In this document: positions 45,174-53,695 of the stretch, piece by piece | Layout: each line of letters opens with the position of its first letter | Numbering within the stretch: position 1 is the first letter of the stretch | NCBI RefSeq assembly: GCF_003966125.1 | Contig: NZ_RXMA01000017.1 | Span: 60,041-119,725, forward strand | Length of the DNA stretch: 59,685 nucleotides | From: Azospirillum griseum | GTDB lineage: Bacteria > Pseudomonadota > Alphaproteobacteria > Azospirillales > Azospirillaceae | Direction: 5' to 3' | The notes under the pieces: generated by a model | Told to the model about the DNA's origin: nothing | Databases searched by the model: none | What the model saw: the letters and a program-made list of their open reading frames with translations, nothing else | Program-made: the position numbers and the translations under genes

Positions 45174-46058
45174 ATGACCGAGGTGATCCGCCGATACGGC
45201 CCGGTTCTGACCGGCCTGATCCTGCTGGCGGTGGCGCTGTGGCTGGCGCTGCTGGTGGTGCTTCCCCAGATCATGATGGTGGATTTCTCCTTCCGCCCAT
45301 CGCTGCCGCCGTCCAAGCTGGGCGGGCCGGAGGATGTCTACACGGTCAAGAATTACGCCACGCTGTGGACCAACCAAATCCATCTGGCGATCTTCATCAA
45401 GACGATCTGGGCCAGCGCCCTGGTGACGGCGGTGACGCTGGCGGTCTGTTACCCGGTGGCCTTCTATCTGGCCCAGGTGGCCCCGAAACGGCGGCTGCCG
45501 CTGTTGATGCTGATGCTGATCGTGCCCTTCTGGATCAACGAGCTGCTGCGGACCTTCTCCTGGTACATCATCCTCGCCTTCAACGGCCTGTTGAACAGCC
45601 TGCTGGTGGGGCTGGGGATCTTCGACGAGCCGCAACGGATGCTGGGCGGCGACGTCGGCGTGATCGTCGGCATGGTCTATGTCTACATCCTGTTCATGGT
45701 CTTCCCGCTCTACAACGCCATCGAATCGCTGGACCGCAACCAGATCGAGGCGGCGCGCGATCTGGGGGCCGGGTGGCTGCGCATCCATTGGCGGGTCGTG
45801 CTGCCCCACGCCAAGCCGGGCATCGCGGTCGGCTGCATCATGACCTTCATGCTGGCGGCGGGCAGCTACGCCGTTCCGGCCCTGCTGGGCGGGCCGCAAA
45901 GCCGCTGGTTCACCGAGGTCATCTACAACTGGTTCTTCGAGGGCGGGAACTGGAACCAGGGGGCGGCCTACGCCTTCATCCTGCTGGTCCTGTGCATCGG
46001 CGTCATCCTGACCGCGATGAAGCTGTTCCGCGTCGGCCTAACCGACATCGCCAAATGA
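45174..46058 (+). CDS. Polyamine-type ABC transporter permease (PotB-like)
   Basis: A 294-residue inner-membrane permease with six helices, starting YGPVLTGLILLAVALWLALL. The EAA loop that docks the ATPase is IEAARDLGAGWLRIHWRVVL PH region; FSWYIILAFNGLLNSLLVGL and GSYAVPALLGGPQSRWFTEV are PotB-class blocks. ATG 45174 has AAGGAG 11 bases upstream; ATG 45141 is also in frame. The gene needs its own promoter because the copper cassette lies between it and the ATPase gene. Confidence 0.92.
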   Translation: MTEVIRRYGPVLTGLILLAVALWLALLVVLPQIMMVDFSFRPSLPPSKLGGPEDVYTVKNYATLWTNQIHLAIFIKTIWASALVTAVTLAVCYPVAFYLAQVAPKRRLPLLMLMLIVPFWINELLRTFSWYIILAFNGLLNSLLVGLGIFDEPQRMLGGDVGVIVGMVYVYILFMVFPLYNAIESLDRNQIEAARDLGAGWLRIHWRVVLPHAKPGIAVGCIMTFMLAAGSYAVPALLGGPQSRWFTEVIYNWFFEGGNWNQGAAYAFILLVLCIGVILTAMKLFRVGLTDIAK

Positions 46059-46085
46059 CCGGCATCACCACGTAAGGATAGACGG

Positions 46086-46907
46086 ATGTCCGCCGACCGC
46101 TTCCGCCGCCTGCTCACCGGCTCCTATCTGGTGATCTTCTTCGCCTATCTGTTCCTGCCGCTGCTGGTGATGTCGGCGGCGACCTTCAACAGCAGCCGCT
46201 TTCCCACCATCACGCCCTGGATGGGTTTCACGCTCGGTTGGTTTTCGGCGCTGTGGGCCGATCAACGCATGTGGTCGGCGCTGGGGACCAGCCTGATCGT
46301 GGGGGCGGGCGTGATCCTGGTGTCGGTCCCGCTGGGGCTGGCGGCGGCCCTGCTGCTCGACCGGTTGCACAGCCGGGCCAAGACCTTCCTGTACGCGCTG
46401 GCGGTGTCGCCGCTGCTGACGCCGGGGGTGATCGTCGGCATCTCCACCCTGGTGTTCTGGCGCGAGTGGTTCGGCGTGACCGGCGGGCTGTTCCTGACCA
46501 TCGTCGCGCAATCCAGCTTCATCGCCGCTTACGCGATGCTGCTGTTTTCCGCCCGTCTGCAACGGTTCGATCTGACGCTGGAGGAGGCCGCGCTTGATCT
46601 GGGCGCGACGCACGGGCAGGTGTTCCGCCGCATCACGCTGCCCTACCTGACGCCGTCGATCCTGTCGGCGTCGCTGCTGGCCTTTTTGCAGAGCTTTGAG
46701 AATTACAACACGACGCTGTTCGTGCGCGGCCTGGAAACCACGCTGACCGTCTACATCGCGTCCAAGGTCCGCACCGGCCTGACGCCCGCCGTCAACGCGC
46801 TGTCGCTGATCCTGATCGCGCTGACCGTGCTGGGGGCCGTGACCTACGAGATCCTGCGGCGGCGCGAGGCGCGCCGGGCCGCAGGAACCGCAGGGGCAGA
46901 GGGCTGA
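46086..46907 (+). CDS. Polyamine-type ABC transporter permease (PotC-like)
   Basis: A 273-residue six-helix permease, 27 bases downstream of the first. TM1 is YLVIFFAYLFLPLLVMSAAT, followed by FNSSRFPTITPWMGFTLGWF. The EAA loop is LEEAALDLGATHGQVFRRIT, and SFENYNTTLFVRGLETTLTV is a class-specific block. It forms the heteromeric channel with the preceding permease. A GC-rich hairpin follows the stop. Confidence 0.93.
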   Translation: MSADRFRRLLTGSYLVIFFAYLFLPLLVMSAATFNSSRFPTITPWMGFTLGWFSALWADQRMWSALGTSLIVGAGVILVSVPLGLAAALLLDRLHSRAKTFLYALAVSPLLTPGVIVGISTLVFWREWFGVTGGLFLTIVAQSSFIAAYAMLLFSARLQRFDLTLEEAALDLGATHGQVFRRITLPYLTPSILSASLLAFLQSFENYNTTLFVRGLETTLTVYIASKVRTGLTPAVNALSLILIALTVLGAVTYEILRRREARRAAGTAGAEG

Positions 46908-46911
46908 GAGC

Positions 46912-46938
46912 GCGCGCGGCGAAGGTCCCGCCGCGCGC
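46912..46938. terminator. Hairpin between convergent permease and small acidic gene
   Basis: GCGCGCGGC (46912-46920) pairs with GCCGCGCGC (46930-46938) in the 47-base convergent gap; there is no U-run. Confidence 0.6.
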
Positions 46939-46954
46939 CGTTCCGCCGGTCTGT

Positions 46955-47197
46955 TTACTCGTCGTCGCTTTCATCGGCGTCCGCTTCGATCTGCGAGGCG
47001 AGATCGCGCAGCATGTCGATGACGTCCTCGTGGCTCGTCTCATCGACGGCCGAGTTGACGGCGGCCTCGATCATGGCGACGGCGATGTAGGGGCCGAGCG
47101 GGCCGCCTTCCTTGATCGCCGCGTCCAGATGCTTTTCAGCGATCGACAGCGCCTTTTCGAACAGCGCTTCCGCCGTCTGGTTGGTGTCCTTGCTCAT
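46955..47197 (-). CDS. Small acidic helical protein of unknown function (80 aa)
   Basis: An 80-residue, probably all-helical protein from ATG 47197. It begins MSKDTNQTAEALFEKALSIA, has a hydrophobic middle (PLGPYIAVAMIEAAVNSAVD) and a very acidic end (QIEADADESDDE). The coding pattern is clear and a GGAACGGAC-type site precedes the start. I do not recognise the family. It is divergent from the thioesterase gene. Confidence 0.7.
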   Translation of the reverse strand: MSKDTNQTAEALFEKALSIAEKHLDAAIKEGGPLGPYIAVAMIEAAVNSAVDETSHEDVIDMLRDLASQIEADADESDDE

Positions 47198-47359
47198 CGT
47201 CCGTTCCGTTGCGGAGGGTTGGTTTGGATTCCAATAACACGGACCCCGCGCGGCGGGCGCAGGAAATCGCCGGGGGCTGTGCAAATAGCCACGCTTGCGG
47301 GGGGAACGCCCATGCCGCACAGTGCGGCCCCGTATTGACCTTTGCGGCATAGGGCGGAC

Positions 47360-47782
47360 ATGAGCGACAACAAGGATCTGACCAACCCCGGCAGCTATGG
47401 GTTCTGGTGGGAGGAGCGCGTGCGCTTCAACGACCTCGACGCGCTGGGCCACGTCAACAACAACGCCTTGGGCGTCTTTTTCGAGCAGGGCCGCATCGCC
47501 ATGTTGCAGGCGGCGGGCGGTTTCCGCGACTCCGACGATTGGACGGTCGTGCTGGCCCGCAGCCTGATCGAATACAAGGCCGAGCTGCTCTACCCCAACA
47601 CGGTCCGAGTCGGGGTGTGCGGGCTGCGCTTGGGGACCAGCTCCATGACCATCGGCGTCGGCATCTTCCTGGGCGACCGCTGCATCGCCACGCAGGAGGC
47701 GGTGTGCGTCATCGTCGACAAGGCGACCCATCGCCCGACTCCGATACCGGAACCGTTGCGCGCGGCGCTGGCACCGGCGTAA
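47360..47782 (+). CDS. Hotdog-fold acyl-CoA thioesterase (4HBT/YbgC-like)
   Basis: A 140-residue single hotdog domain from ATG 47360 (AGGGCGG upstream); a TTG six codons earlier was rejected. The catalytic Asp is in VRFNDLDALGHVNNNALGVF; the core helix and strands are FFEQGRIAMLQAAGGFRDSD and VVLARSLIEYKAELLYPNTV. It hydrolyses acyl-CoA thioesters; substrate unknown. It is followed after 42 bases by the RNA methyltransferase gene. Confidence 0.9.
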   Translation: MSDNKDLTNPGSYGFWWEERVRFNDLDALGHVNNNALGVFFEQGRIAMLQAAGGFRDSDDWTVVLARSLIEYKAELLYPNTVRVGVCGLRLGTSSMTIGVGIFLGDRCIATQEAVCVIVDKATHRPTPIPEPLRAALAPA

Positions 47783-47824
47783 AGGGGGGCGTTCCCCCTT
47801 TCCCCTGCGCCAAGGCCGCCCGTC

Positions 47825-49144
47825 GTGAAACCCTTCCCCAAGCGCCCCGTCGCGAAACGGCGTCCGCCCGCCGAACCGCGTGAGTTCGACGTCGCCATCA
47901 CCGACATCGGCGCGCGCGGCGATGGGCTGGCGACGGTGGAGGGGGCGCGGCTGTTCGTGCCGCTGACCGTGGCGGGCGACCGGGTGCGGGTGCGCGTCAC
48001 CGATCCGCTGGACGCCGCCACCGCCAAGGGCGAGGGCGTGCGCGCCGACCTGCTGGCGGTGCTGGAACCGGGGCCGGGGCGCGGCGATCCGGCCTGCCGC
48101 CATTTCGGCCGCTGCGGCGGCTGCACGTTGCAGCATCTCAGCGCCGACGCCTACCGCGCCTGGAACGTTTCGTTGGTGCAAGGATGCTTGGCGCGGGTGG
48201 GTCTGGGCGACACGCCGTTGGAACCGCTGGCCTGCACCCCGCCGGGTGCCCGTCGCCGGGCGCGCCTGGCGGCGTTGAAGCGCGGCAAGCGGGTGTGGCT
48301 GGGCTTCAACGAGCGGCAGAGTCACCGGCTGGTCGATCTGGAGGAATGCCCGGTTCTGACCCCGCGCCTGTTCGCGCTGGTCGAACCGCTGCGGGCGTTG
48401 TTGGCCGTGGTGTTGCCCGACGGCGATGGTTGCGACATCGTTCTGAACGACTTGGAGGGCGGCATCGACCTGCTGCTGGTTGGTCCCCGCCATTTGGAGC
48501 GCGGGGCGCGCGACGCGCTCGCGCTGTTCGAACCGGACGCCGTGGCCCGCATCGCCTGGAAGGCCGATGACCGCAGCGGGGTGGAGCCGGTGGCCAACCG
48601 ACGCCCCGCCGCCATTCGTTTTGAAAACGTTCCAATTGTTCCGCCCCCCGGAGCCTTCCTGCAAGCCAGCGCGGCGGGGGAAGCCGCACTGGTGGAGGCG
48701 GTGCGCGGTGCAATCGGGGGAGCGGGCCGGGTGGCCGATCTGTTCGCCGGGATCGGCACCTTTTCCATTCCGCTTTCGGAACAAAACGCGGTTCACGCGG
48801 TGGAAGGCGACGTCGAGGCGGTGGCCGCGCTGAGCCGGGTGGTGCAGGGGCGGCGGTTGACTGTGGAGCGGCGCGACCTGTTCGAACAGCCGTTGACCGC
48901 CAAGGAACTCGGTCGTTTCGATGCGGTTGTCTTTGACCCGCCGCGCGCCGGGGCCGCCGCGCAGGCCGAAACCCTGGCGGCGAGCAAGGTTCCGCTGGTG
49001 GTCGGCGTGTCCTGCAACCCGGCCACCTTCGCCCGCGACGCCCGCAAGCTGGTCGATGGCGGCTATCGCCTGACGACCGTGCGGCCGGTCGACCAATTCC
49101 TGTGGTCGGCCCATGTCGAACTGGTGGGGGTGTTCACCCGCTGA
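47825..49144 (+). CDS. TRAM-domain class I RNA (uracil-5-)methyltransferase (RlmD-like)
   Basis: A 439-residue protein with a GTG start. The N-terminal TRAM domain is about 20-80 (ITDIGARGDGLATVEGARLF). A [4Fe-4S] cluster motif follows: CRHFGRCGGC with a fourth Cys in LEECPVLTP. The SAM domain has VADLFAGIGTFSIPLSE, DPPRAGAAAQAE and the catalytic cysteine in VGVSCNPATFARDARKLV. This is the RumA/RlmD family, forming m5U in 23S rRNA; the exact site is not assigned. It converges on the RlmI-like gene across a short G/C palindrome. Confidence 0.93.
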   Translation: MKPFPKRPVAKRRPPAEPREFDVAITDIGARGDGLATVEGARLFVPLTVAGDRVRVRVTDPLDAATAKGEGVRADLLAVLEPGPGRGDPACRHFGRCGGCTLQHLSADAYRAWNVSLVQGCLARVGLGDTPLEPLACTPPGARRRARLAALKRGKRVWLGFNERQSHRLVDLEECPVLTPRLFALVEPLRALLAVVLPDGDGCDIVLNDLEGGIDLLLVGPRHLERGARDALALFEPDAVARIAWKADDRSGVEPVANRRPAAIRFENVPIVPPPGAFLQASAAGEAALVEAVRGAIGGAGRVADLFAGIGTFSIPLSEQNAVHAVEGDVEAVAALSRVVQGRRLTVERRDLFEQPLTAKELGRFDAVVFDPPRAGAAAQAETLAASKVPLVVGVSCNPATFARDARKLVDGGYRLTTVRPVDQFLWSAHVELVGVFTR

Positions 49145-49147
49145 AGT

Positions 49148-49168
49148 CCCCCCGCCTTGCGGCGGGGG
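49148..49168. repeat. GC-rich palindrome between convergent methyltransferase genes
   Basis: CCCCCGCC and GGCGGGGG pair around a TTGC loop in the 31-base gap. It is similar to other C-run/G-run palindromes here; it may act as a weak terminator. Confidence 0.5.
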
Positions 49169-49175
49169 AAAGCGT

Positions 49176-50384
49176 TCAGTCCAGTTGCAGGACGATGGCC
49201 TTGAGATAGGCCGATTCGGGCAGATTGGGGTGAACCGGATGATCCGGCCCGGCCCCGGCGCTGCGCAGGATGCGGCCGGTGCGCCCGGCGTCGTTCAGAC
49301 CACGGGCGACCTGTTCGGCAAAGGTGGGCGGATCGACGTTGTGGCTGCACGAGCCGCAGAGCAGGAAACCGCCCGGCGCGGTGATGCGGGCGGCCAGACG
49401 CGCCATCTTGCGGTAGGCGCGGCAGCCCGCCCCCAAATCCTTCTTGGCCTTCACGAAGGCGGGCGGATCGGCGATCACCACCTCGAACCGCTCCCCGGCG
49501 GCGTCGAGCCGTTCCATCTCCTGGAAGGCGTCGGCCCGGCGGGCTTCGAAGCGGTCGGCGACGCCGTTGGCCGCCGCCGCGCGGGCGGCGTTTTCCAGCG
49601 CCAGGGCCGAACGGTCCACCGCCACGACGGAGGTGGCCCCGGCGACCGCGCATTGCACGCCGAATCCGCCGTTGTAGCTGTAGAAATCAATCGCCCGCCC
49701 GCCCTTGGCCAGCGACGCGATGAAGGCGCGGTTGTCGCGCTGGTCGTAGAACCAGCCGGTCTTCTGGCCGTCCAGCGGGTTGGCGAAGAAGGTGACGCCG
49801 TTTTCCTCCAGCCGGATCGGGCCGTCGATCACGCCCTTCACCAGCCGGGTTTCCTCCGCCAGCCCTTCCAACGCCCGTTGTGTCCCGTCGTTGCGCAGGA
49901 TGAGGGCGCGCGGGGCCAGCACCGAATCGATGGCGGCCAGAACCGCGTCGATGTGGCGGTCCATGAACACGGAATTGGCCTGGACCGTCACCACATCGTC
50001 GAAACGATCAACAATCAGGCCGGGCAGTCCATCGGCCTCGGCGTGGACGACGCGGTAGAAGGGGCGATCGAACAGGCGTTGCCGCAGCGCCAGGGCGCGG
50101 CCCAGACGGTCGGCGAAAAAGCCTTCGTCGATTCGGGCCGCCGGATCGGGCGACAGCAGGCGCGCGGCGATCAGCGTGTGCGGGTTGAAGGCGGCGATGC
50201 CCAGGGGCTTGCCGCTGGCCTCCAGCAGGCGCACGGGGCTGCCGGGGGCGACCGCCTTGGCGGCGGCGTCCATCTGGACTTCGTTGGAATAAACCCAGGG
50301 GTGGCCATGCTGGACGCGCCGCTCACGGCCGGCCTGCATGTGAATCGTCGGGTATTTGACGGGCTTGGGGGCGCTGTCGGTCAT
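49176..50384 (-). CDS. Class I 23S rRNA (cytosine-5) methyltransferase RlmI-like
   Basis: A 402-residue protein with an N-terminal PUA domain (ERRVQHGHPWVYSNEVQMDA), a central fold with HAEADGLPGLIVDRFDDVV, and a Rossmann methyltransferase domain (IDFYSYNGGFGVQCAVAGAT; motif IV VVIADPPAFVKAKKDL; FLLCGSCSHNVDPPTFAEQV). This matches RlmI, which methylates 23S rRNA C1962 in E. coli; specificity here is by homology only. ATG 50384 was chosen because it gives the normal N-terminus. Confidence 0.92.
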   Translation of the reverse strand: MTDSAPKPVKYPTIHMQAGRERRVQHGHPWVYSNEVQMDAAAKAVAPGSPVRLLEASGKPLGIAAFNPHTLIAARLLSPDPAARIDEGFFADRLGRALALRQRLFDRPFYRVVHAEADGLPGLIVDRFDDVVTVQANSVFMDRHIDAVLAAIDSVLAPRALILRNDGTQRALEGLAEETRLVKGVIDGPIRLEENGVTFFANPLDGQKTGWFYDQRDNRAFIASLAKGGRAIDFYSYNGGFGVQCAVAGATSVVAVDRSALALENAARAAAANGVADRFEARRADAFQEMERLDAAGERFEVVIADPPAFVKAKKDLGAGCRAYRKMARLAARITAPGGFLLCGSCSHNVDPPTFAEQVARGLNDAGRTGRILRSAGAGPDHPVHPNLPESAYLKAIVLQLD

Positions 50385-50494
50385 GGGGCCGCATCCTAGC
50401 CACAAATCGGCCCGCCCGCAAATCAGCCCTCCCGCACTTTGGGCATGCACAATAGTTCCGCTGCGGTTTCCGCCGCCCGGATCGGCGCGCGAAA

Positions 50495-51010
50495 TCACTC
50501 GGTCATGGCGCGGTCGGGCAGGCGGTTGTCGTTGCTGCTGTCCAGCGCCTTGCACAGCCGGATGGTTTCGCGTCTATGCCCTTGGCGAAAGAAGCAATCC
50601 GCAATCGGATTGTTTGTTGTATCATCAAATATACAACGCTCCGGCAGGCTGGTGTGGATGGCGGTGCAGCCAAACCGCCGCGCCACGCCATCCATGGCCT
50701 CCACCAGGGTTCCCGCCACCCCCGGAAGATCGAACAAATCCAGCACAACAAAGTTCTCCACGGTCATAACGCGACCGTGGCGCAGATGCTCCCCGATGGC
50801 GTATGAGAACAGCCCGTGGAGGTACCCACGCGCGTTCTGCACCGTCATGATGCCAGACCGCGCGTCGGTGGCTCCGCCCGCTTCCAGGACCGCTGCGGCA
50901 AAAGCGCGCCATTGCTCCACGGCAAGGCCGGGGGCGATGGTGCACACCAGTGGATAAGCCTGGTCAATCTGACGCCGACCAAGGGGTTTCGCGATGAAGC
51001 TGTCGTCCAT
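50495..51010 (-). CDS. Unknown protein with GNAT-like features
   Basis: A 171-residue protein from ATG 51010 (MDDSFIAKPLGRRQIDQAYP). VVLDLFDLPGVAGTLVEAMD followed by GVARRFGCTAIHTSLPE looks like the acetyl-CoA-binding strand-helix of GNAT acyltransferases, and the end CFFRQGHRRETIRLCKAL resembles their C-terminal FYxxxGF strand. The R/Q-x-x-G-x-G/A loop is not canonical, so it may be degenerate or a sensor. Base composition is less G+C-rich than its neighbours. It is divergent from ccoN and its start is 59 bases from the FNR/FixK-type box, so it may share oxygen control. Confidence 0.6.
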   Translation of the reverse strand: MDDSFIAKPLGRRQIDQAYPLVCTIAPGLAVEQWRAFAAAVLEAGGATDARSGIMTVQNARGYLHGLFSYAIGEHLRHGRVMTVENFVVLDLFDLPGVAGTLVEAMDGVARRFGCTAIHTSLPERCIFDDTTNNPIADCFFRQGHRRETIRLCKALDSSNDNRLPDRAMTE

Positions 51011-51068
51011 GACTGTCCGGCCAATTGCGAGGACACTGAACGATGGCAGTCCGGACCCGGGGGCGGCG

Positions 51069-51082
51069 TTGACGTAGATCAA
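51069..51082. promoter_or_regulatory. FNR/FixK-type anaerobox upstream of ccoN
   Basis: TTGACGTAGATCAA matches the FNR/FixK consensus TTGAT-N4-ATCAA at 9 of 10 informative positions. A class II promoter would then start near 51117, with CATAGT (51105-51110) as -10 and a leader of about 140 bases to ccoN. Confidence 0.75.
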
Positions 51083-51256
51083 TGTTGTGGCAGCCACCCC
51101 TACACATAGTGGGATTATTGGAGGCAGGCGTGTCCGAAGCCGATCCGTGCGTGCATCGGACCAGAACCTGCCCCCCTCCTTAACAGTACGTACCCAGCGG
51201 TGGTGCAACCCAGAAGGCGCGGCTTCCGGCCGCCCGGGGCAAACGGGAGAGATTGT

Positions 51257-52753
51257 ATGACATCAGCGACTCTGACTTCAGGGGCCACCCTGGGCAGCCA
51301 GCGGGTGTCGGAAGACGTGCGTTACTACGAAGACGCCATCCGACTCTTCGTTATCGCTGCGACGTTCTGGGGCGTGGTCGGCTTTCTGGCCGGCACGTTC
51401 ATCGCCCTGCAACTCGCGTTTCCGGCGCTGAATCTCGGTCTGGAATGGACCAGCTTCGGGCGTCTGCGGCCGGTCCACACCTCGGCCGTCATCTTTGCGT
51501 TCGGTGGCAACGTTCTGTTCGCCACCTCGCTCTATTCGGTGCAGCGCACCTGCCGTCAGTTCCTCTTCGGGGGCGAAGGGCTGACGAAGTTCATCTTCTG
51601 GAACTACAACATCTTCATCGTGCTCGCGGCGCTGAGCTACGTCCTGGGCTACACCCAGGGCAAGGAATACGCCGAGCCGGAATGGATCCTCGATCTGTAC
51701 CTGACGGTGATCTGGGTGTTGTACGCCATCCAGTTCGCGGGCACGGTGATGACGCGGCGCGAGTCGCACATCTATGTGGCGAACTGGTTCTTCCTGGCCT
51801 TCATCCTGACCGTGGCCATCCTGCATCTGGGCAACAACATGAACGTCCCGGTGTCGTGGACGGGCATGAAGTCCTACCCGTTCGTGTCGGGTGTGCAGAG
51901 CGCCATGGTGCAATGGTGGTACGGCCACAACGCGGTGGGCTTCTTCCTGACCGCCGGTTTCCTTGGGATCATGTATTATTTCGTGCCCAAGCGCGCCGAG
52001 CGTCCGGTCTATTCCTATCGCCTGTCGATCGTCCACTTCTGGACCCTGATCTTCCTCTACATCTGGGCCGGTCCGCACCACCTGCACTACACCTCGCTGC
52101 CGGACTGGGCGCAGACGCTGGGCATGACCTTCTCGGTCATGCTGTGGATGCCGTCCTGGGGCGGCATGATCAACGGCATCATGACCCTGTCGGGGGCCTG
52201 GGATAAGCTGCGCACCGATCCGGTCCTGCGCTTCCTCGTGTCCTCGGTTGCCTTCTACGGCATGTCGACCTTCGAAGGTCCGCTGATGTCGGTGAAGCCG
52301 GTCAACGCGCTCTCGCACTACACCGACTGGACCGTCGGCCACGTGCATTCGGGTGCCTTGGGCTGGGTGGCCTTCATCTCCTTCGGCGCGCTGTATTTCC
52401 TGGTTCCGGTTCTGTGGAAGCGCTCGCAGCTCTACAGCCTGCGTCTGGTCAGCTACCATTTCTGGACCGCCACCGTCGGCATCGTGCTGTACATCACCGC
52501 CATGTGGGTGTCGGGCATCATGCAGGGCCTGATGTGGCGCGCGTACGACAACCTGGGCTTCCTCCAGTACTCCTTCGTGGAAACCGTCGCGGCGATGCAC
52601 CCGTTCTACGTCATCCGCGCGATGGGTGGTGTGCTGTTCGTCATCGGCGCGCTCATCATGGTCTACAACCTGTGGCGCACGGCGAAGGGTGACGTCCGCA
52701 TCGAGAAGCCTTACGCCTCCACCCCGCACAAGGCGGCGGTTGGCGCGGCCTAA
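51257..52753 (+). CDS. ccoN: cbb3-type cytochrome c oxidase subunit I
   Basis: The 498-residue catalytic subunit carries haem b, haem b3 and CuB and reduces O2 at low oxygen. Twelve membrane helices are expected; the His-bearing segments include [53 protein letters not shown] and [22 protein letters not shown] 51257 follows GGGAGAGA. It is the first gene of ccoNOQP, under an FNR/FixK-type box. Confidence 0.99.
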   Translation: MTSATLTSGATLGSQRVSEDVRYYEDAIRLFVIAATFWGVVGFLAGTFIALQLAFPALNLGLEWTSFGRLRPVHTSAVIFAFGGNVLFATSLYSVQRTCRQFLFGGEGLTKFIFWNYNIFIVLAALSYVLGYTQGKEYAEPEWILDLYLTVIWVLYAIQFAGTVMTRRESHIYVANWFFLAFILTVAILHLGNNMNVPVSWTGMKSYPFVSGVQSAMVQWWYGHNAVGFFLTAGFLGIMYYFVPKRAERPVYSYRLSIVHFWTLIFLYIWAGPHHLHYTSLPDWAQTLGMTFSVMLWMPSWGGMINGIMTLSGAWDKLRTDPVLRFLVSSVAFYGMSTFEGPLMSVKPVNALSHYTDWTVGHVHSGALGWVAFISFGALYFLVPVLWKRSQLYSLRLVSYHFWTATVGIVLYITAMWVSGIMQGLMWRAYDNLGFLQYSFVETVAAMHPFYVIRAMGGVLFVIGALIMVYNLWRTAKGDVRIEKPYASTPHKAAVGAA

Positions 52754-52774
52754 AGCCCAGGAAGGATGCTAGAA

Positions 52775-53515
52775 ATGGCTCAGGAAAAAAAGGGCTTCAG
52801 CCACGACCTGATCGAGCGGAACACGCTTCTGCTCATCGTGTTGACGCTGATCACCGTGTCGATCGGCGGTCTGGTGCAGATCGTCCCGCTGTTCACGATC
52901 GAATCGACCATCGAAAAGGTGGATGGGGTCCGTCCCTATTCGCCGCTGGAAGTGGCCGGTCAGTCGATTTACATCCGCGAAGGCTGCTACAACTGCCACA
53001 GCCAGCAGATCCGTCCGTTCCGTGACGAGGTCGAGCGCTATGGCCATTACTCGCTGGCGGCGGAGTCGATGTACGACCACCCGTTCCAGTGGGGGTCGAA
53101 GCGCACCGGCCCCGATCTGGCCCGCGTCGGTGGCAAATACTCCAACGACTGGCAGGTCGCCCATCTGGTGAACCCGCGCGCGGTCGTGCCGGAATCCATC
53201 ATGCCGGGCTATGCCTGGATGAAGGACCGTCCGTTGAACTACGGCGACATCAGCGACGTCCTGAAGACGCTGCGGGTTGTCGGCGTCCCCTACACGGATG
53301 ACCAGATCAAGAACGCCAAGGCGGACCTGGAAGCGCAGAAGAACCCGGACGGCGACACCGCCGCCCTGATGAAGCGCTACCCGAAAGCCGTCGTGGCGAA
53401 CTTCACGGGCAACAAGACCGTCACCGAAATGGACGCTCTCGTGGCCTACCTGCAGGTGCTGGGCACCATGGTGGATTTCACCAAGTACCAGTCGCCGAAG
53501 CAGCTCCAGCAGTAA
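52775..53515 (+). CDS. ccoO: cbb3-type cytochrome c oxidase mono-haem subunit II
   Basis: A 246-residue membrane-anchored cytochrome c. One N-terminal helix ([20 protein letters not shown]) precedes a periplasmic domain with haem motif [18 protein letters not shown]; the distal methionine is likely in [14 protein letters not shown] 52775 (MAQEKK) is preferred because AGGAAGG sits 9 bases upstream; ATG 52766 is too close to it. Confidence 0.98.
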   Translation: MAQEKKGFSHDLIERNTLLLIVLTLITVSIGGLVQIVPLFTIESTIEKVDGVRPYSPLEVAGQSIYIREGCYNCHSQQIRPFRDEVERYGHYSLAAESMYDHPFQWGSKRTGPDLARVGGKYSNDWQVAHLVNPRAVVPESIMPGYAWMKDRPLNYGDISDVLKTLRVVGVPYTDDQIKNAKADLEAQKNPDGDTAALMKRYPKAVVANFTGNKTVTEMDALVAYLQVLGTMVDFTKYQSPKQLQQ

Positions 53516-53530
53516 TCGGGGGACAAATCC

Positions 53531-53692
53531 ATGGATTTGGACGCGATCACAGTGATGCTTCGGTCGTTCTGGACCGTGTGGTTGATGGTGTTGCTGACGG
53601 GCATCCTGGTTTACGCCATGTGGCCCGGCAACCGCCGCACCTTCGATCACGCGTCCCAGATCCCGCTCAAGGATGATGGTCAGGAGTTTTAG
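53531..53692 (+). CDS. ccoQ: cbb3-type oxidase small subunit CcoQ
   Basis: A 53-residue protein, ATG 53531 to TAG 53692. One membrane helix is seen (FWTVWLMVLLTGILVYAMWP), then a polar tail with RRTFDHASQIPLKDDGQEF. Size, topology, the YAMWP-x-NR motif and its position between ccoO and ccoP identify CcoQ, which stabilises the complex. It begins 15 bases after ccoO and ends 3 bases before ccoP. Confidence 0.95.
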   Translation: MDLDAITVMLRSFWTVWLMVLLTGILVYAMWPGNRRTFDHASQIPLKDDGQEF

Positions 53693-53695
53693 GCC

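Noticed and set aside
50618..50645. Palindrome GTTGTAT...ATACAAC as an operator
   Set aside because: It lies inside the coding end of the GNAT-like gene, far from any start, and is probably incidental A+T-rich sequence.
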